64,000 nucleotides of DNA from the NCBI GenBank assembly GCA_037367355.1, contig CM074700.1:682001-746000 (forward strand), given 5' to 3'. The notes below the pieces were generated by a model, which had not been told where the DNA came from, ran no database searches, and saw only the letters and a program-made list of their open reading frames with translations. The position numbers were made by a program, and so were the translations under genes. Positions 44,866-56,366 of the stretch are shown in pieces (position 1 is the first letter of the stretch; each line of letters starts with the position of its first letter). This DNA comes from Neoscytalidium dimidiatum (lineage: Eukaryota > Ascomycota > Dothideomycetes > Botryosphaeriales > Botryosphaeriaceae).

Positions 44866-47144
44866 GATGGAGTGACTAGTGTTCGCGGGGAGGTTGCTCA
44901 TGAAGCAGCGCAAAGATTCCATAGTCTGGATGCGCGAGCTAGAGATATCTAGGTGATTTATCTTCTCAGAAGTGGAAGCAGTCATCCGGACACAAACTTG
45001 TAAGGATAGGACGCGCCATAATGAAAACAGCTGCCAACGGATATTCATACGCGGAGCATAGACATCGGCAACTGGTCAATTTCGTGAAGAGCGCTCTTTC
45101 AGCTTTTTAGTAATATGCTGAGGTAGTACTTTTGAATTGAATGCTGGTGCGCATCTTCGTCGTGCATTTTGAGTTCATGAATACTCTCTCCTTTCTTACG
45201 TGAGAAAGTCCTGAGGCAGCAACGCCTAAGGTGTGCTACAACAGCTTGACTCGTCAAACCGCAAGGAGGGAAACAGCTAAGGGATGACACAGCCACCTTG
45301 CCACTCAGTCCAAAAGATCAGGACAAGTCGTAATTCTTGTGGCAGTGTATTCCGTGACGAGCCGGAATTTTTGTGTCTTAGAAGTTTGGATTGCCACAGC
45401 GCAGCCTCAACGCCGACACGTCACAGAGCGGGAGTACCGGAACAACGTCATAGCCGCGGACTGTTTTCGCTAGTCAACATACCGTATGCGGATCGAGGTA
45501 TTGCTGAGCTTGGGTATCGTAGACACTGAACAGCATTTCGCATTTGCCTGAAGGCTTCGGGTATGGGTACCATGCGAATGGCTTGGCGTTAATTCATTGG
45601 GCACTTGCATGCATGATGAAATGATAAGAGAGTGACACAGTCTGACTACAAGTCGGGAAAGAAAGAAAATAAAACGAAACAACAAAAAGAAGAGGCCTGT
45701 AAAGTGGAGATTGTAGAGGTAGGATACCAATCGTTGGTAGCGTTCCGCTGAGTAGAAGATGTAGGTTAGCTCGCGGGATTCTGCAATTGCAATACAAACC
45801 CTGCAGGAAATTCAAATAGAGAGATTAAAGGGGAGCAAAAGCTGATTTTGATGGCTGCTGATGCATGATTCGACTTTTTCACTTGCTCAGCTGCAATTTT
45901 GAGAGCCGTCATTGCAAAAGTTTGGGCCTCAATTGTCGAATACCAGAGGGGCCGCATGGAGTAATTGGTCACAGAGGTCATAAATTGCGCAATGAGCAGT
46001 GTCAAGAGAAGTTGAAACACCAGTATCGACCATTCAAATGAGCACCTGAGCCCTTGATTCGTTCCATTTAGTTGAAGGAGAGAAGGAAGCGGTGAGGGAG
46101 GAATGGGAAAGCCACATTCCCCTGCTCTGCTTTCACGAATCGGAAAGGCCGGTGGCAGCATTGGGCACACAACTATTTAGGTACGGGTGCCCAAAGGCGC
46201 GTGTCACCCTGGGATGCTCACCTTACGTGGTGAATTGCCCAAAGGCTGAGAGCTTCTCGTGTGACTATGCGGGGTTGTGCGAGCAACTCTTAGGTTGCGA
46301 GAGCTGAGAGTTGGTACACTCAGGGATTGTGCAGACAAACCTGAATGTTGTGCTTCGTGCCCCGGTTTCCCGACCAGGAAACTGGGATTAAGGGCGGCCG
46401 GCGAAAGATAGCGAGAAAAATGCCCACGTGCTCCATTGAAGGTTGGTGTCCGGAGGTGGAAACAAAAAGGCAATCGGAGACACAGCCGATGGGTGACGTC
46501 TACTGCAGCAAGTAGAGGTGTGAATCAGGAACCCTACCGACTCAGTACCCTTCTTGTTTCTGCCTTGGAATGTTTTGGATGTTATTGATGGGTTAAGCTC
46601 GATCGGCAGCGGCTGAATTGCAGGAGGGTCGCGGAAGAGTCTATGACCCTGTCCCGAACAGCCAGTAGGCTTCCGTCGATTTATCGCCACCCGGACAAGG
46701 AGCTTCTCGTGAGGCCTCCATCTGAAGCGTCGCGTGCATCAGCGGGAGTGTGACGACACAATGCGGAGGTGTGAAGCGAATTCGCATGATAGGTTAGATG
46801 TGCAGGTGAGGCAGAGTAGTGCCATGTTGCGCGTAGTGCCTTCTAGAATTGACAGAAGCGTTTGAAAAGTCAATGGTATTGGACAGTTGGTAGCAAGCGT
46901 GATGACAATGGCGTAGAGGAGCTCAGGAACAGGCACAAGCACGGTCGGCAGAGCGGGTGGGCAGGCGATGTGATGTGCCAGCCCTGATACAGCTTAGTGC
47001 AGTCGCCAAGGTCGCGCTCGCTCGTCGGGCGTCGGTGAAACCAGTTCCGCCGGACGGCGCCCACATCAATTTCACAACTCCATACTTTTTCGACGGGACA
47101 ACGACGACGACGTACTAACCCACTCGACAACCCCAGCAGACAAA
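44866..47144. other. 2.3-kb gene-free region
   Basis: Holds the 3' region of the hydrolase gene and the promoter of the eL32 gene. A minus-strand frame at 45766-46170 contains one hydrophobic helix (ILVFQLLLTLLIAQFM) but no recognisable family, so it is left uncalled. The right end has TACTAAC at 47113-47119, a perfect branch-site sequence, hinting at an additional 5' UTR intron. Confidence 0.4.
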
Positions 47145-47207
47145 GTGCGTATCCTCAATCTGCCGTATCGCTTGCCGTAATGCAGCCTGACTGACTCTCC
47201 TACGCAG
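47145..47207 (+). other. 5' UTR intron ending at the eL32 start codon
   Basis: GTGCGT at 47145 and CTACGCAG ending at 47207 frame a 63-bp intron, and the ATG of eL32 follows immediately. Introns in the leader next to the ATG are frequent in ribosomal protein genes. An upstream TACTAAC (47113-47119) followed by CCCCAG suggests that another leader intron may precede it. Confidence 0.5.
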
Positions 47208-47952
47208 ATGGTGGCCGCTAAGAAGCACGTCCCGATCGTCAAGAAGCGTACGTCGATACCTCCCGTTAAGAAAGCGCACCTACATGCGTCGCAAAGCGCA
47301 CCATCGCCGCCCGTCATCATCCTGCCCGCTCGCAAAATTTCTGGCGCTTCGATGCGCGCTCTAGGAACAATTACTGATTGAGCTGGGGGAATGCAGACAC
47401 GAAGCGCTTCAATCGCCACCAGAGCGACCGCTTCAAGTGCGTCGACCCGAGCTGGAGGAAGCCCAAGGGTATCGACAACCGTGTGAGGAGGCGGTTCAAG
47501 GGCCAGGCTGCTATGCCCAAGGTACGCTCGCACCACCGAAATTTGGAACGGACTCGAGGCCGCCGACCGAATGCGGACGAGAGAAGATAAGAGATGGAAT
47601 TGCGGGAAATCGACTGGAGAGCGAACGGCGTCGCTGACGGGGAACTGCAAATTAGATCGGCTATGGCTCCAACAAGAAGACTCGCCACTTGACGCCCTCC
47701 GGCCACAAGGCCTTCCTCGTCAACAACGTCGCCGACGTTGACATCCTTCTCATGCACAACCGCACCTACGCTGCCGAGTACGTCTGCTCCCACTTTTCAA
47801 CGGGCCGAATCTGGTGGAGGAGGGTCGGCTAACGCGCATGCAGGATCGCCCACGCCGTGTCGGCACGCAAGAGGATCGAGATCGTCAACAGGGCGAAGCA
47901 GCTGGGTGTCAAGGTCACCAACGCTAAGGCCAGGGTCACCACGGAGTCGTAA
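47208..47952 (+). CDS. rpl32: Cytosolic 60S ribosomal protein eL32
   Basis: Four exons (47208-47247, 47397-47521, 47656-47777, 47844-47952) give 131 residues, the normal length. Sequence hallmarks are [77 protein letters not shown] and the end [13 protein letters not shown]. It is a structural protein of the large ribosomal subunit. Introns of 149, 134 and 66 bp have canonical borders and preserve frame, so the first coding exon is only 40 nt. Intron density is high for a short gene, as is common for fungal ribosomal proteins. Confidence 0.97.
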
Positions 47953-49265
47953 AGGGTTTCATTCTAGCGGGGCGGCGCGGATATCATCAGGTCTGGGTGT
48001 CGTCAGCTTGCGTAGACAGACAAGCAGCGTGTATGCACACCTAACGACAAAAAATGAGCATCAGTTTTATCGGCTGGCAACGGCGCAACCGGATCCAATG
48101 GTGCCATCACAGATGTCCTTGTTTGGTCACGTTGCACGGAGAGGTGAACACCCCGGGCGGATTGGCGGCGGGTCGGCGGAGGAGTTCTTTGCGGATCGGA
48201 TAGCTGAGTGGCTGTATTGGACGAAATCCAAGATCAGCAGTTGCTGTGGATTCGCGGATTCAGCCTGTTTCTTGCGGGCAGTAGTCGCGCGATACGTCAC
48301 AAAACGCACGACGGCTCGGGCTGCCGAAACCAAAGTAGCTTGCACCTTCGATGCCATTCCGAGCCGTACGAATTGAGTTGAGGCCTGCGCTATCAGGCCC
48401 CAGCGGGTGGGCAGGCTGGGGTAGTGGCATGTGAACCGTCAAACGCCAGGCCAGGTATCGCGCGCGCACACGCATGCTGCGTGGCCGGGGAGGGCTTGGC
48501 CCTGCAGGCTGGCGGGCTTCCCGCGAGCGCCCGACGCGCAGCTGCGGCCTTGACCCCAGCCAACAACACCTCCTCCTTTGGCCCTCAACCAACCCGCTAC
48601 ACCGCCCGCGCCCGGAAGCTGATGCGCGGCGGCGCTGAAAAGGAGGTGTGCGACGGTGGCCTCTGCAGCATCTGTGCCTCGTGTGCGCGCTCGCTCGGCG
48701 GCGCTGTGGGCACGCAGTCCCAAACGCCGGAGTGATTGGACGGGGGGCGCGTGCGATAGTGATGGCTCTTGGATGCGGTGCTGCACGCGATGGCGACCTC
48801 GGGGCCCCGGGCCAGGTTTGCGAAATTTCTGGGCATGTCCAGGGCCAGGACCCCGTTTTCTCTGCTGACCTCACGGAGGAGCAGGGCTCAGCGGTACCTA
48901 TGACGGCGAGCGCGGTCTCGTGAAAAGACCCTGGTTCAGCGACGGCTCGCCGAAAATTTAATCGTAAGCTTTAGTCAAACAGCAAGCCACCACACAGCAA
49001 CAGCCAACATCCTCACTCGTGCGAAACACCTATTTAATTCCCCAGCAGCCCGTTTTCAACATCTTCCTAGTTCCTCCGTGCCTGCCCAGCCTGCCCCCGG
49101 CGCCTCCTATCTCCCATAGCTCCGCCCAAAGCTCCACCGCCCAGTCTCACACTTACATATTGCTCCCGTACCGCCGCCTCCGCAGCTCCGCCGGCACCCC
49201 TACCAGCTCACACCACAAAATTCAGAAGCACCCTCGGGTGCGCCCTGCCTCAGCTTCCACTTCCA
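47953..49265. other. 1.3-kb gene-free region
   Basis: 3' region of eL32 and the long leader/promoter of the next gene. Frames on both strands around 48260-48920 overlap each other without domain content. Just before 49266 the sequence is CT/CAC-rich, like a fungal leader. Confidence 0.45.
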
Positions 49266-50156
49266 ATGGCGCCCAATCTGCTTGTTGCCACCCAGACGCT
49301 CTTCACCCCGCACAGATGGTTCGCACGCAAGTCCTCTGAAAAGTCGGTCCGCAAGAGCGAGCACTGGGATGACCCTTTGCCCGGAACTTACGAGTACATC
49401 CCCGGCCGCGGATGGTACCTAACCAGGCCCGACGCTCCTGACGGCAGCCCCGGAGAACGCCTGGAGAAGCCACGTGCCGTCAAGTACAGTCGCGTACTGC
49501 GCCGGTACCTGTTCGACAGCGAGTACCAGCGCCGCAAGCTTACCGGCGAAATCACCGACGCCCATGGCAAGGTGCGTGAGGTCGGTTTCTTCCTGTTGGA
49601 CGACGGCATCGCCTGGGTCAACTGCTGGAACCACAAGGGCGAGTTCGTCCACGGCCCGTACGAGCGCTGGGTCATCGACGAACGCAACGAAAAGTTCCGC
49701 AAGATGCTGAAGGGCGACGATCCGGAATGGCGCAAGAGCCACAAGAGAGCTGCCGCCACCACCCGTAGAAGACCGTCGGCCGAGAGCGACGAGGACGAGA
49801 AGCAGAAGGTGTACCAGATCCCGGCCCAGGGCCACTCGCGTCCTGCCAGCACCATCAACATAAGCCTAATGTCGCCGCCCACTTCCCGTCCGCCCTCGCC
49901 GAAGACGGAGACCCCGCGTTCTGAGGGCGCCACCAGGTCAAATTCGCGCGCGAACAGCATTTCCGGTGTCCAAGGCTCCCAGCCCGTCCGCCCCAGCAAT
50001 CTCCGCCAGAATAGCAGCGAAGCCACCTCACCAAGAAGCATAGGCTCGTCCTCATCCACAAACACCACAAACGGCCGCATCACGCCCCGCAGCCTCGCCG
50101 CTGCTGTTACCTCGCGGCTAGAAGAACAGAAGCTCGCCGAGCAGAAGGTGCACTAA
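49266..50156 (+). CDS. Uncharacterised 296-residue protein
   Basis: One intronless frame. Residues 1-160 look folded and well constrained: LFTPHRWFARKSS, then YEYIPGRGWYLTRP, VKYSRVLRRYLFDSEYQRRK, a hydrophobic core VGFFLLDDGIAWVNCW, and FVHGPYERWVIDERNEKFRK. Residues 160-296 are Ser/Pro/Arg/Thr-rich and disordered, with several SP and TP sites (SPPTSRPPSPKTETP) that could be phosphorylated. The N terminus has Arg, Lys and Thr without acidic residues in the first 24 positions and might be a weak mitochondrial presequence. I do not recognise the family and suggest no function. GC-rich codon use agrees with neighbouring genes, and the start context (TTCCAATGGCG) is acceptable. Confidence 0.75.
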   Translation: MAPNLLVATQTLFTPHRWFARKSSEKSVRKSEHWDDPLPGTYEYIPGRGWYLTRPDAPDGSPGERLEKPRAVKYSRVLRRYLFDSEYQRRKLTGEITDAHGKVREVGFFLLDDGIAWVNCWNHKGEFVHGPYERWVIDERNEKFRKMLKGDDPEWRKSHKRAAATTRRRPSAESDEDEKQKVYQIPAQGHSRPASTINISLMSPPTSRPPSPKTETPRSEGATRSNSRANSISGVQGSQPVRPSNLRQNSSEATSPRSIGSSSSTNTTNGRITPRSLAAAVTSRLEEQKLAEQKVH

Positions 50157-51926
50157 CACGAGCTGCGCCGTGCCCGCTGCGCATGCAAGTTGAAACAACG
50201 AACCCGCTTTCGCGGCGAGTTCCCCGGCCGGTAGCGTTGCGCCAGGTGTCGCCTTTTGGAATCCTTCTGGAATTTTGCGGAGTGAAACGGCGCTACTCCG
50301 CAATTCTCATCCCGGCGGAACGGCGTTGGTTGGTCCTCTCAATCAACGCGTACCAACAGCTGGTTGCGAACGTTCCTGCTTCCACGAAACATTTCGACGG
50401 GCGCTAGACATCGTGCGGCTCAGCTGGGTCTTGGAGACGCTCGTTGTTCGGACGTACGTGACGCCACCGCCCGATGCGCACATGTTGGGGGTTTCTTTTC
50501 CCTTTCCCCTTCAGCTCCACGGCTCTCGGATGGGGGCTGGTTCCGTTGATGTTGTTCCTTCTATGAGACCACGTTAGACTTTTGAGAGACTTTGGGGGCG
50601 GTTTCATCTTTTTTTTTTTTTTCTCCGACTTAACTCTTCTCTGTATATCTTTTTGTCTTTTCTTTGGGCCGATCTTATTTTTACCTTGATGACGAGCGTT
50701 TGAGCGTGTTGGTAGCACTTGCTACAAGGTGTCCGGTGTCAAGAATAAAAGACGGCGTGTGGTTCGCGGGTGTTAATTTGCTTTTTCTCTTGGATCTTTC
50801 TAACTTTGCTTTCGGTATTTTTGAGAGAATTCGCTTCACGGCGGGTTGGACGGCTGTTTTATCACGATTATCGATGTAACCCTTTCTTGAGCAGCGGAGT
50901 TTGCTATGCGTGATTGCTTTGTCGGTGTTTCAACCTGGAGCCTTCCGCACTTGCTTCCGCGGTTGGTTCGATTCGACTTGAGCTACTCATCCGCACCTAT
51001 GTATAACTAAGTACTCCCTTGTACAAGCGCATGCTCGCCAGCAGGCATACCATGCGGCGACACCTCGAGGTGAAGATCGTAAAGACAAATGAAGTTGTTA
51101 CAATGCCAAACGGGAACCACGACAAAACCTCCTCATGAGAACGTCGCGCGCGCAAGCTTTGTGGCGCCCCATCTTGGCACAGTGGGCCAGCGAGTCCGCG
51201 GGCCCTGTATCCGTTCGGGTGATTTGCGTATCCTAGTTTCAAAGTGGAAGGTGATGTGGCGAATAAGGCCGAGAAACCATGACTTAAACCATGTGCAACC
51301 GGCGACGAGAATATGGAAGTTCACGATAGAGAATCTGGTGTTGAGGGGAAGGGGCATTATAACTTTTTCTTTTTCAAAAGGAGTGGAAGGATCTTTTGCT
51401 CTTTTGTAGCGTAGCGCGCCCCGCATCGTGCTTTATAATGGCAAACCCGATGCGCCGGGACCGGTGTGCTTCGCAGTACTGAATCTCCGAGGATCGAGAA
51501 CCGGCAAAATGGGCAAGGCTGCTGAAACAGTCTAACAGAGCGGATAAGTCCATGCTGTTGACTAGAGGCTCCACATAATGTGTTTTAGACTACAAGTAAT
51601 TTTGTTTCCGAGTAATCGGCTGATGATGAGTAGTTTCGATCGAAAGGGTGCGATGTTTGAAGTCTCACTAGTTTGATGATTAGAGATACGGCTGGTGATC
51701 TTGCTCTTTTTTTTTTTATGAGAGTATAGATAAGTGAGGAAGCAGTGGTGGTTTTGAGGAAATTGGAGAGGCCTGGATGTCATTTTCCAGGTAGTAACTT
51801 TACCCTGCAGTAATTTGACGGGCAGGTCTGCTTATGAAGTAAGCCAATCTGGAAGGACTCCGTATAAAGCAAATAGTGCATCGAATATGATCACTGTCTT
51901 TCAATAGACCAAGTCGTCAAAGCAGA
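50157..51926. other. 1.8-kb convergent gene-free region
   Basis: 3' regions of converging genes. It has T-rich tracts (T14 at 50609-50622 and T10 near 51710) and no coding pattern. Confidence 0.5.
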
Positions 51927-53025
51927 TCAGGGAGATTTCATTAGGTCGTTCACAGCTTTCGCGGCGAACTTCTTCCTCTGCTCCTCTGGCATACCAGCAG
52001 CTAAATCTACATACCATCCAATCAGCTTTAGGACTTCCTTCTCGGAGAAACAGAATATACTCACCTCTAATACCACTCAACTTGCTCATCATCCGCTCCA
52101 ACTCCTCAACCTGTGCTGCTTGATCCTCGTCATCGCCTTCCTCACCACCGTTCAACTCACTCTTCAATCCCATAATCTCCATTCCCATCTCCGCCTCCTC
52201 CGCAGCAAATGTGCCATGCCAGTCCCCATCATCACTGCCCTCCTCCAACCCATCCAAACTCCCGCCGTCACCACCATCACCCTCCCACTCATTCGCCTCC
52301 AACGCCTCCCTCACCCTCGCCATCCCCATCAACTCGCCAAACTCATTCCTCCCCACCATCTCCGCATCCACAAACTCAAACCCCCTCTCCCTCGCCTCGT
52401 CCTCCCACTCCTCCCCGCCCCACGCCCCGCGGGCCCCCTCCCCCTCCACAACGCTCTCGCTCGTCCCGACCAGCCCGCCGTTCCGCACCCCGACCGCCAA
52501 ACACACGCCGTCCCACGCCAGGCCGGCGCCCCGCTCCACGACCTGCTGTATGCCCTTCATCGTCGCGAGGATCTCGTCCCGGCGGCCCTCGTGCTTGGCG
52601 AAGACGTAGACCCACGCGCCCACGGCCTGCACGACCTCGCGCGCCTCGGGCTTGAGGAACTCGGCCGTCCACGAGGGCGCGTGCGCGATCTCGTCGATCC
52701 AGATGGGCAGCGTGGCGGTGTAGTACGGCGTCGCGAGCCGCCAGGTGTGCGTGAGGCCGGCGAGGGAGCCGGTCGCGTCGGGAGGGGTGGGCGCGTGTGA
52801 GGTTAGGTCTGTGTGTGCGGAGAGAAATGGTTAGCGGAGGCTGTTCTGGCGGGCGAGGTGCGCAGGGATGCAAGATGCTCGTGAGGGGGAAGTTGGGGAG
52901 TTCATGGTGAGGGGCCAGTGGCGGCGGCGGCGGGGATGGGTTGAAGACGTGCCTTTGAGGAACTCGATAATGCCGGCGTCCGGGGCGCCGACGACGAGCA
53001 TGCGGCGGGGGTTGGAAATTTCCAT
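51927..53025 (-). CDS. Irc6 / alpha-gamma-adaptin-binding p34-like protein
   Basis: Three exons (53025-52953, 52808-52065, 52006-51927) give 298 residues. The N terminus has a degenerate P-loop-like strand (ISNPRRMLVVGAPDAGIIEF), then 'LTHTWRLATPYYTATLPIWI' and VYVFAKHEGR, matching the small-GTPase-like fold of p34/AAGAB and yeast Irc6, which assist clathrin adaptor complexes. The middle is acidic and Gly-rich. The C-terminal helix after the last intron (DLAAGMPEEQRKKFAAKAV) is the conserved p34 tail. The first intron begins GCACGT at 52952 and ends CACACAG, a GC-AG intron; no GT donor nearby restores the frame. In-frame Met codons at 53043 and 53097 are alternative starts; 53025 is chosen because homologous proteins begin right before the P-loop-like strand. 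Confidence 0.8.
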
Positions 53026-53610
53026 GGCTTTTGGTGCTTCCATGGCTTCCTTTCTGTTTGCTTGGGTTTGGTGTAGAAGGTGGCGTTTGGTGTTCACATC
53101 TTGGAATGCGGAGGTGGTGGAGGATATGCGGACGTTCCGAGTCGGCGGCAGCCAGAAGTGCTACTGCTTAATCGTTGCCGGTGGGACTTCAACCAGCCCT
53201 ACGAGCTTGAAAACGAATAAACAGCCGTGCATCACAAATTATTCTGGATCAGCACATGGGCAATGCGATTCGCAAGAAACAATATAGCGCCTCGTCATAC
53301 GGCCGGATCACGGAGGAACACGTAGCAATGAACATTAAAAGTAGTTCATTTATTTTTGTTTGGCTCATGAAGCTTCCGGCTCATGGCCACGAGTGGTTAT
53401 TTGAGATTCGCAACCCTTGTATGATCCTGAACGCCAGTGCTTCAGCATGCCTTGGGAATCATTTTCTAGAAGTTTTCTTGCCCGAAACACTTTACTATCC
53501 AGCCTGTCTGCGAGGAGAGTGATATCCGCGAATTCGTGCCAAAGGCGTTTATTGGATTCGTAATGGGCGGTGGATGATTGTGGTATTTACTTGGACGTAG
53601 GTCAAGGCGT
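53026..53610. other. Intergenic region between Irc6-like and SmD3 genes
   Basis: Tandem minus-strand spacer of 585 bp: promoter of the Irc6-like gene and 3' region of SmD3. No gene seen. Confidence 0.5.
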
Positions 53611-54192
53611 TCAGCGACCGCCACGAGCACCGCGTGCCCTGTTGACAGTGGCCCTGCCGCGGGCAAGACCTACTCCTCGGCCTCGAGTACCGCGAGAACG
53701 GAACATAGGTGCGTTGCTGATTTGATCCAGAAGCTGAAGTCATTATCCACTTTCTCACCATCGCAAAGGGCGGGGGAATTGAGCACATACCGAAGCATGT
53801 CCGGGACGATGAAGTAGCGGACGTGGGAGCCACGGATGTAGATCTGATCAAGGTGGGAGACGCGACCATCGCGAGCGGTCACAGTGATGTCCTTGAGCTG
53901 AACGTTCATGTTGTCTTCGGCTGCAGTGAGGTACCCAGATGTTAGCGTACAGAAAGATCTAGGCAAATGCAGAGATGGCGCGGGAGCAAACCTTCAAGGA
54001 GCTTGCCACGATAGACCTGGCCGGTGGAGATCTCGAGAGTGACGACATGTCCCTAAGTCACAGTTGCACATCAGCGGCCGGCCTTGCAGAAAGCAGCTTC
54101 TGTGAGCATGCGCGCGAGCAATAGTCGATGCGGAGGGCGCGTACCGTAGCCTCGTTGAGTAGCTTGATCGGAATGCCGATAGTGCTCGTCAT
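53611..54192 (-). CDS. smd3: Small nuclear ribonucleoprotein SmD3
   Basis: Four exons (54192-54145, 54052-53992, 53920-53791, 53716-53611) give 114 residues. SmD3 is one of the seven Sm ring proteins of U1, U2, U4 and U5 snRNPs. The N terminus [16 protein letters not shown] is family-typical. Sm1 motif: [20 protein letters not shown], then [15 protein letters not shown]. Sm2 motif: [18 protein letters not shown], assembled across the last intron. The tail is an RG-rich stretch ([17 protein letters not shown] ... GARGGR), the site of symmetric arginine dimethylation in other organisms. The second intron donor is GTTTGC, off-consensus. It is head-to-head with GEP4. Confidence 0.96.
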
Positions 54193-54475
54193 CTTGAATG
54201 GTAGAGAATGCGCGACAGAGATTGAGCGGTTTGCAAGGAGTACGTATGCGAGCGTGGAGCTGTCGGTGGAGTTGCAGAGAGTCGCGCAGTGGGCGGTGAT
54301 GGCGCGGTGTTGCAAGCTCAAGAATAGCAGTGGAGGCGCGCACCAGCGAGCGGCTTTTCTTCGGCCCGCAACGCCGCTGATCTCGGCCGGCTTGGGGCCT
54401 GCGAAACACCCCAGCCCGTCCGTTTACCCCTACAAACACGTCGACATCCCCACTGCCTGTGCGCGGATTGGCCCA
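54193..54475. promoter_or_regulatory. Bidirectional promoter SmD3/GEP4
   Basis: 283 bp lie between divergent start codons; GC-rich, with no TATA box noted. Confidence 0.5.
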
Positions 54476-55521
54476 ATGAACCTCTCCGGGACCCTCAATG
54501 TCTTCAAGCTCCTGAGAGACCCGGCTCTCTGCCTCCCGCACCACACTGTCTCAACCTTCAATCAATTGCCCGTTCCGCTGTCCCGCGCCCTCACGCGACC
54601 AGATGGAAAAGCCGTCGACATCAGAGCCGTAGTCCTGGATAAGGACAACTGCTTCGCCGTCCCTCATGCGAATGAGATCTTTTCTGAGTATAAAGTATAA
54701 ATCCTTGCACTTTTTTTTTTTTTTTTTCTTATAGCACAAGACCGGAAGACTCATTTGCTCTGAATATTCCCTTCCACTTTGTGTTTTTTTCCGCTTCCAA
54801 CAAAAACGTGCAAGATAACGGGAGGCTGCCTCCAAAGAGCCTCTAAGTCGGGAAGCCTCTTCCCCTTTCTGGGGCGTAATCATCAAAAGTTTGCATAAAA
54901 CGCTCAGCTCATGTTCCATATCTGCGTTTGCGCTTGTAGTTGCCTGCTTTTGATCAGATTATGCCGGAAGACAGATGCTGATGCCCATACTACCATAGGA
55001 GAAGTTCCAAGAACTTCGCAAGACATATCCGGGCTCCAAGCTCCTAATAGTCTCCAATACTGCCGGAACTGCTTCCGATGCATCATATGCTCATGCCGAG
55101 CTTCTAGAGCGCAGTACGGGTGTCAAAGTTCTGCACCACAACACCAAGGTCCGTCATCGTTCCCGCCGTGGGCTGAGAGAACTCGCTGACGAAGCTGTCA
55201 GAAACCCGGATGCCGTTCAGAAGTTTTTGAATACTTCCGAGATGCTCCAGATGCAGAAGTCACATCGCCCTCACAGATTGCTGTGGTCGGTGACCGCCTC
55301 TTCACTGACGTGATGATGGCTAACTTGATGGGTTCGCACGGGTTTTGGATCAAGGACGGGACGATCGGCCCCCACAGCTTTGTGAGTTTTAAACACGCTG
55401 AGCCCAACAAGCGCTAGCTAACGGAGAGTTTGTGCAGTTCGCCAAAGCTGAGCACAAACTTGCTGCTTTTCTCTTGCGCAAAGGATACTCTGCTCCAGAG
55501 CCGCGGAGTAGCTTTGAGTGA
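54476..55521 (+). CDS. GEP4: Mitochondrial phosphatidylglycerophosphatase (HAD family)
   Basis: Four exons (54476-54694, 54999-55148, 55202-55381, 55438-55521) give 210 residues. Gep4 dephosphorylates phosphatidylglycerol phosphate in the mitochondrial matrix, a step of cardiolipin synthesis. The N terminus (MNLSGTLNVFKLLRDPALCL, then PHHTVSTFNQLPVPLSRAL) is the family signature. HAD motif I is VVLDKDNCF with D55 and D57, motif II LLIVSNTAGT, the motif III Lys is in HNTKKPGC across intron 2, and motif IV is GDRLFTDVMMAN. Frame is preserved across every joint. Intron 1 is 304 bp, several times longer than the others (53 and 56 bp), and holds a T17 run (54711-54727). Confidence 0.95.
54711..54727. 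repeat. T17 homopolymer inside GEP4 intron 1
   Basis: Seventeen T lie 16 nt after the donor site of the long first intron and far from its acceptor at 54998, so it is not an acceptor polypyrimidine tract. Confidence 0.8.
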
Positions 55522-56366
55522 TTCTCACAAGACGTGTATGTCATAGGCTGGTGTCTCGGATAGCCATCTCCGGGTCTAAGCTGAGTCCTGAGGCTCTTGG
55601 ACCGCGCTATGGTCCACACGGCAAACGGAGATGTCTCAAAATCTTTCCCTGCTTTTTATACCTTTTCTTATCTTGCGAACTGTAATATAAATATTCAATA
55701 GATCCTCTGGACCTCCACACAATCCTTTCTACAGACCATACTTCCAGCCTGTCAACAGAAAGGCACGCATTTCATACTATACCATTTGAAAACGCAATCA
55801 CCATGTCTGCTGTGATAGTGGTAGTCATCTTCCTGCACGCCTTCACGTTATTCAGCGGCATTCCCTTCCATATAAATGAACCGGTCTGCATGATCCTGGA
55901 GCTAGTCTTCGTGGATGTGGATCCAGCTGTCGTGGCTGTGGCCATCATGAAAACCACTCTTATCTAGTCTTTGGAAGCTGTCTTAGTGAGTAGCAAGTCT
56001 AGGATGCAGTAGGATAAGGGATTGACGCTATAGCACGGCTATATTGTTCGAAAACCTCAGAGTTACGCCCTAATTCAACCTGAATTGGGCCATCGGATTA
56101 TGGCATGTTAGAGAGAATGACGAAATATTGGATCCTAAACGTGTGACAAAGAGTCCTTCAGAGAAAGCGGCCACAACGACAATTTGCGGCGTTACTCTCT
56201 ACCGCTTTGGCCTCTTTGTACTACAATACATTTTCCAAACCTTCAAAGAATTCAGCGCTCGTGAGTGAATATTAAGTGACCGCAAGCGAACACTGCAGGT
56301 TGTTCACCCGACCCTCCCGTCCAGCCCCATTCGCTCCACCAAACAGAACTGCCAGATCCTCGAGCC
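55522..56366. other. Gene-free stretch
   Basis: GEP4 3' region and promoter of the small membrane protein gene. A minus-strand frame at 55772-55957 is short and lacks features. Confidence 0.5.

Noticed and set aside
45766..46170. Minus-strand frame with one hydrophobic helix as a possible membrane protein
   Set aside because: Single helix, no family pattern, no supporting splice joints; kept as unassigned intergenic sequence.
50950..51000. GGTTCGATTCG resembling a tRNA B box
   Set aside because: No A box at proper distance and no cloverleaf or acceptor stem could be drawn.
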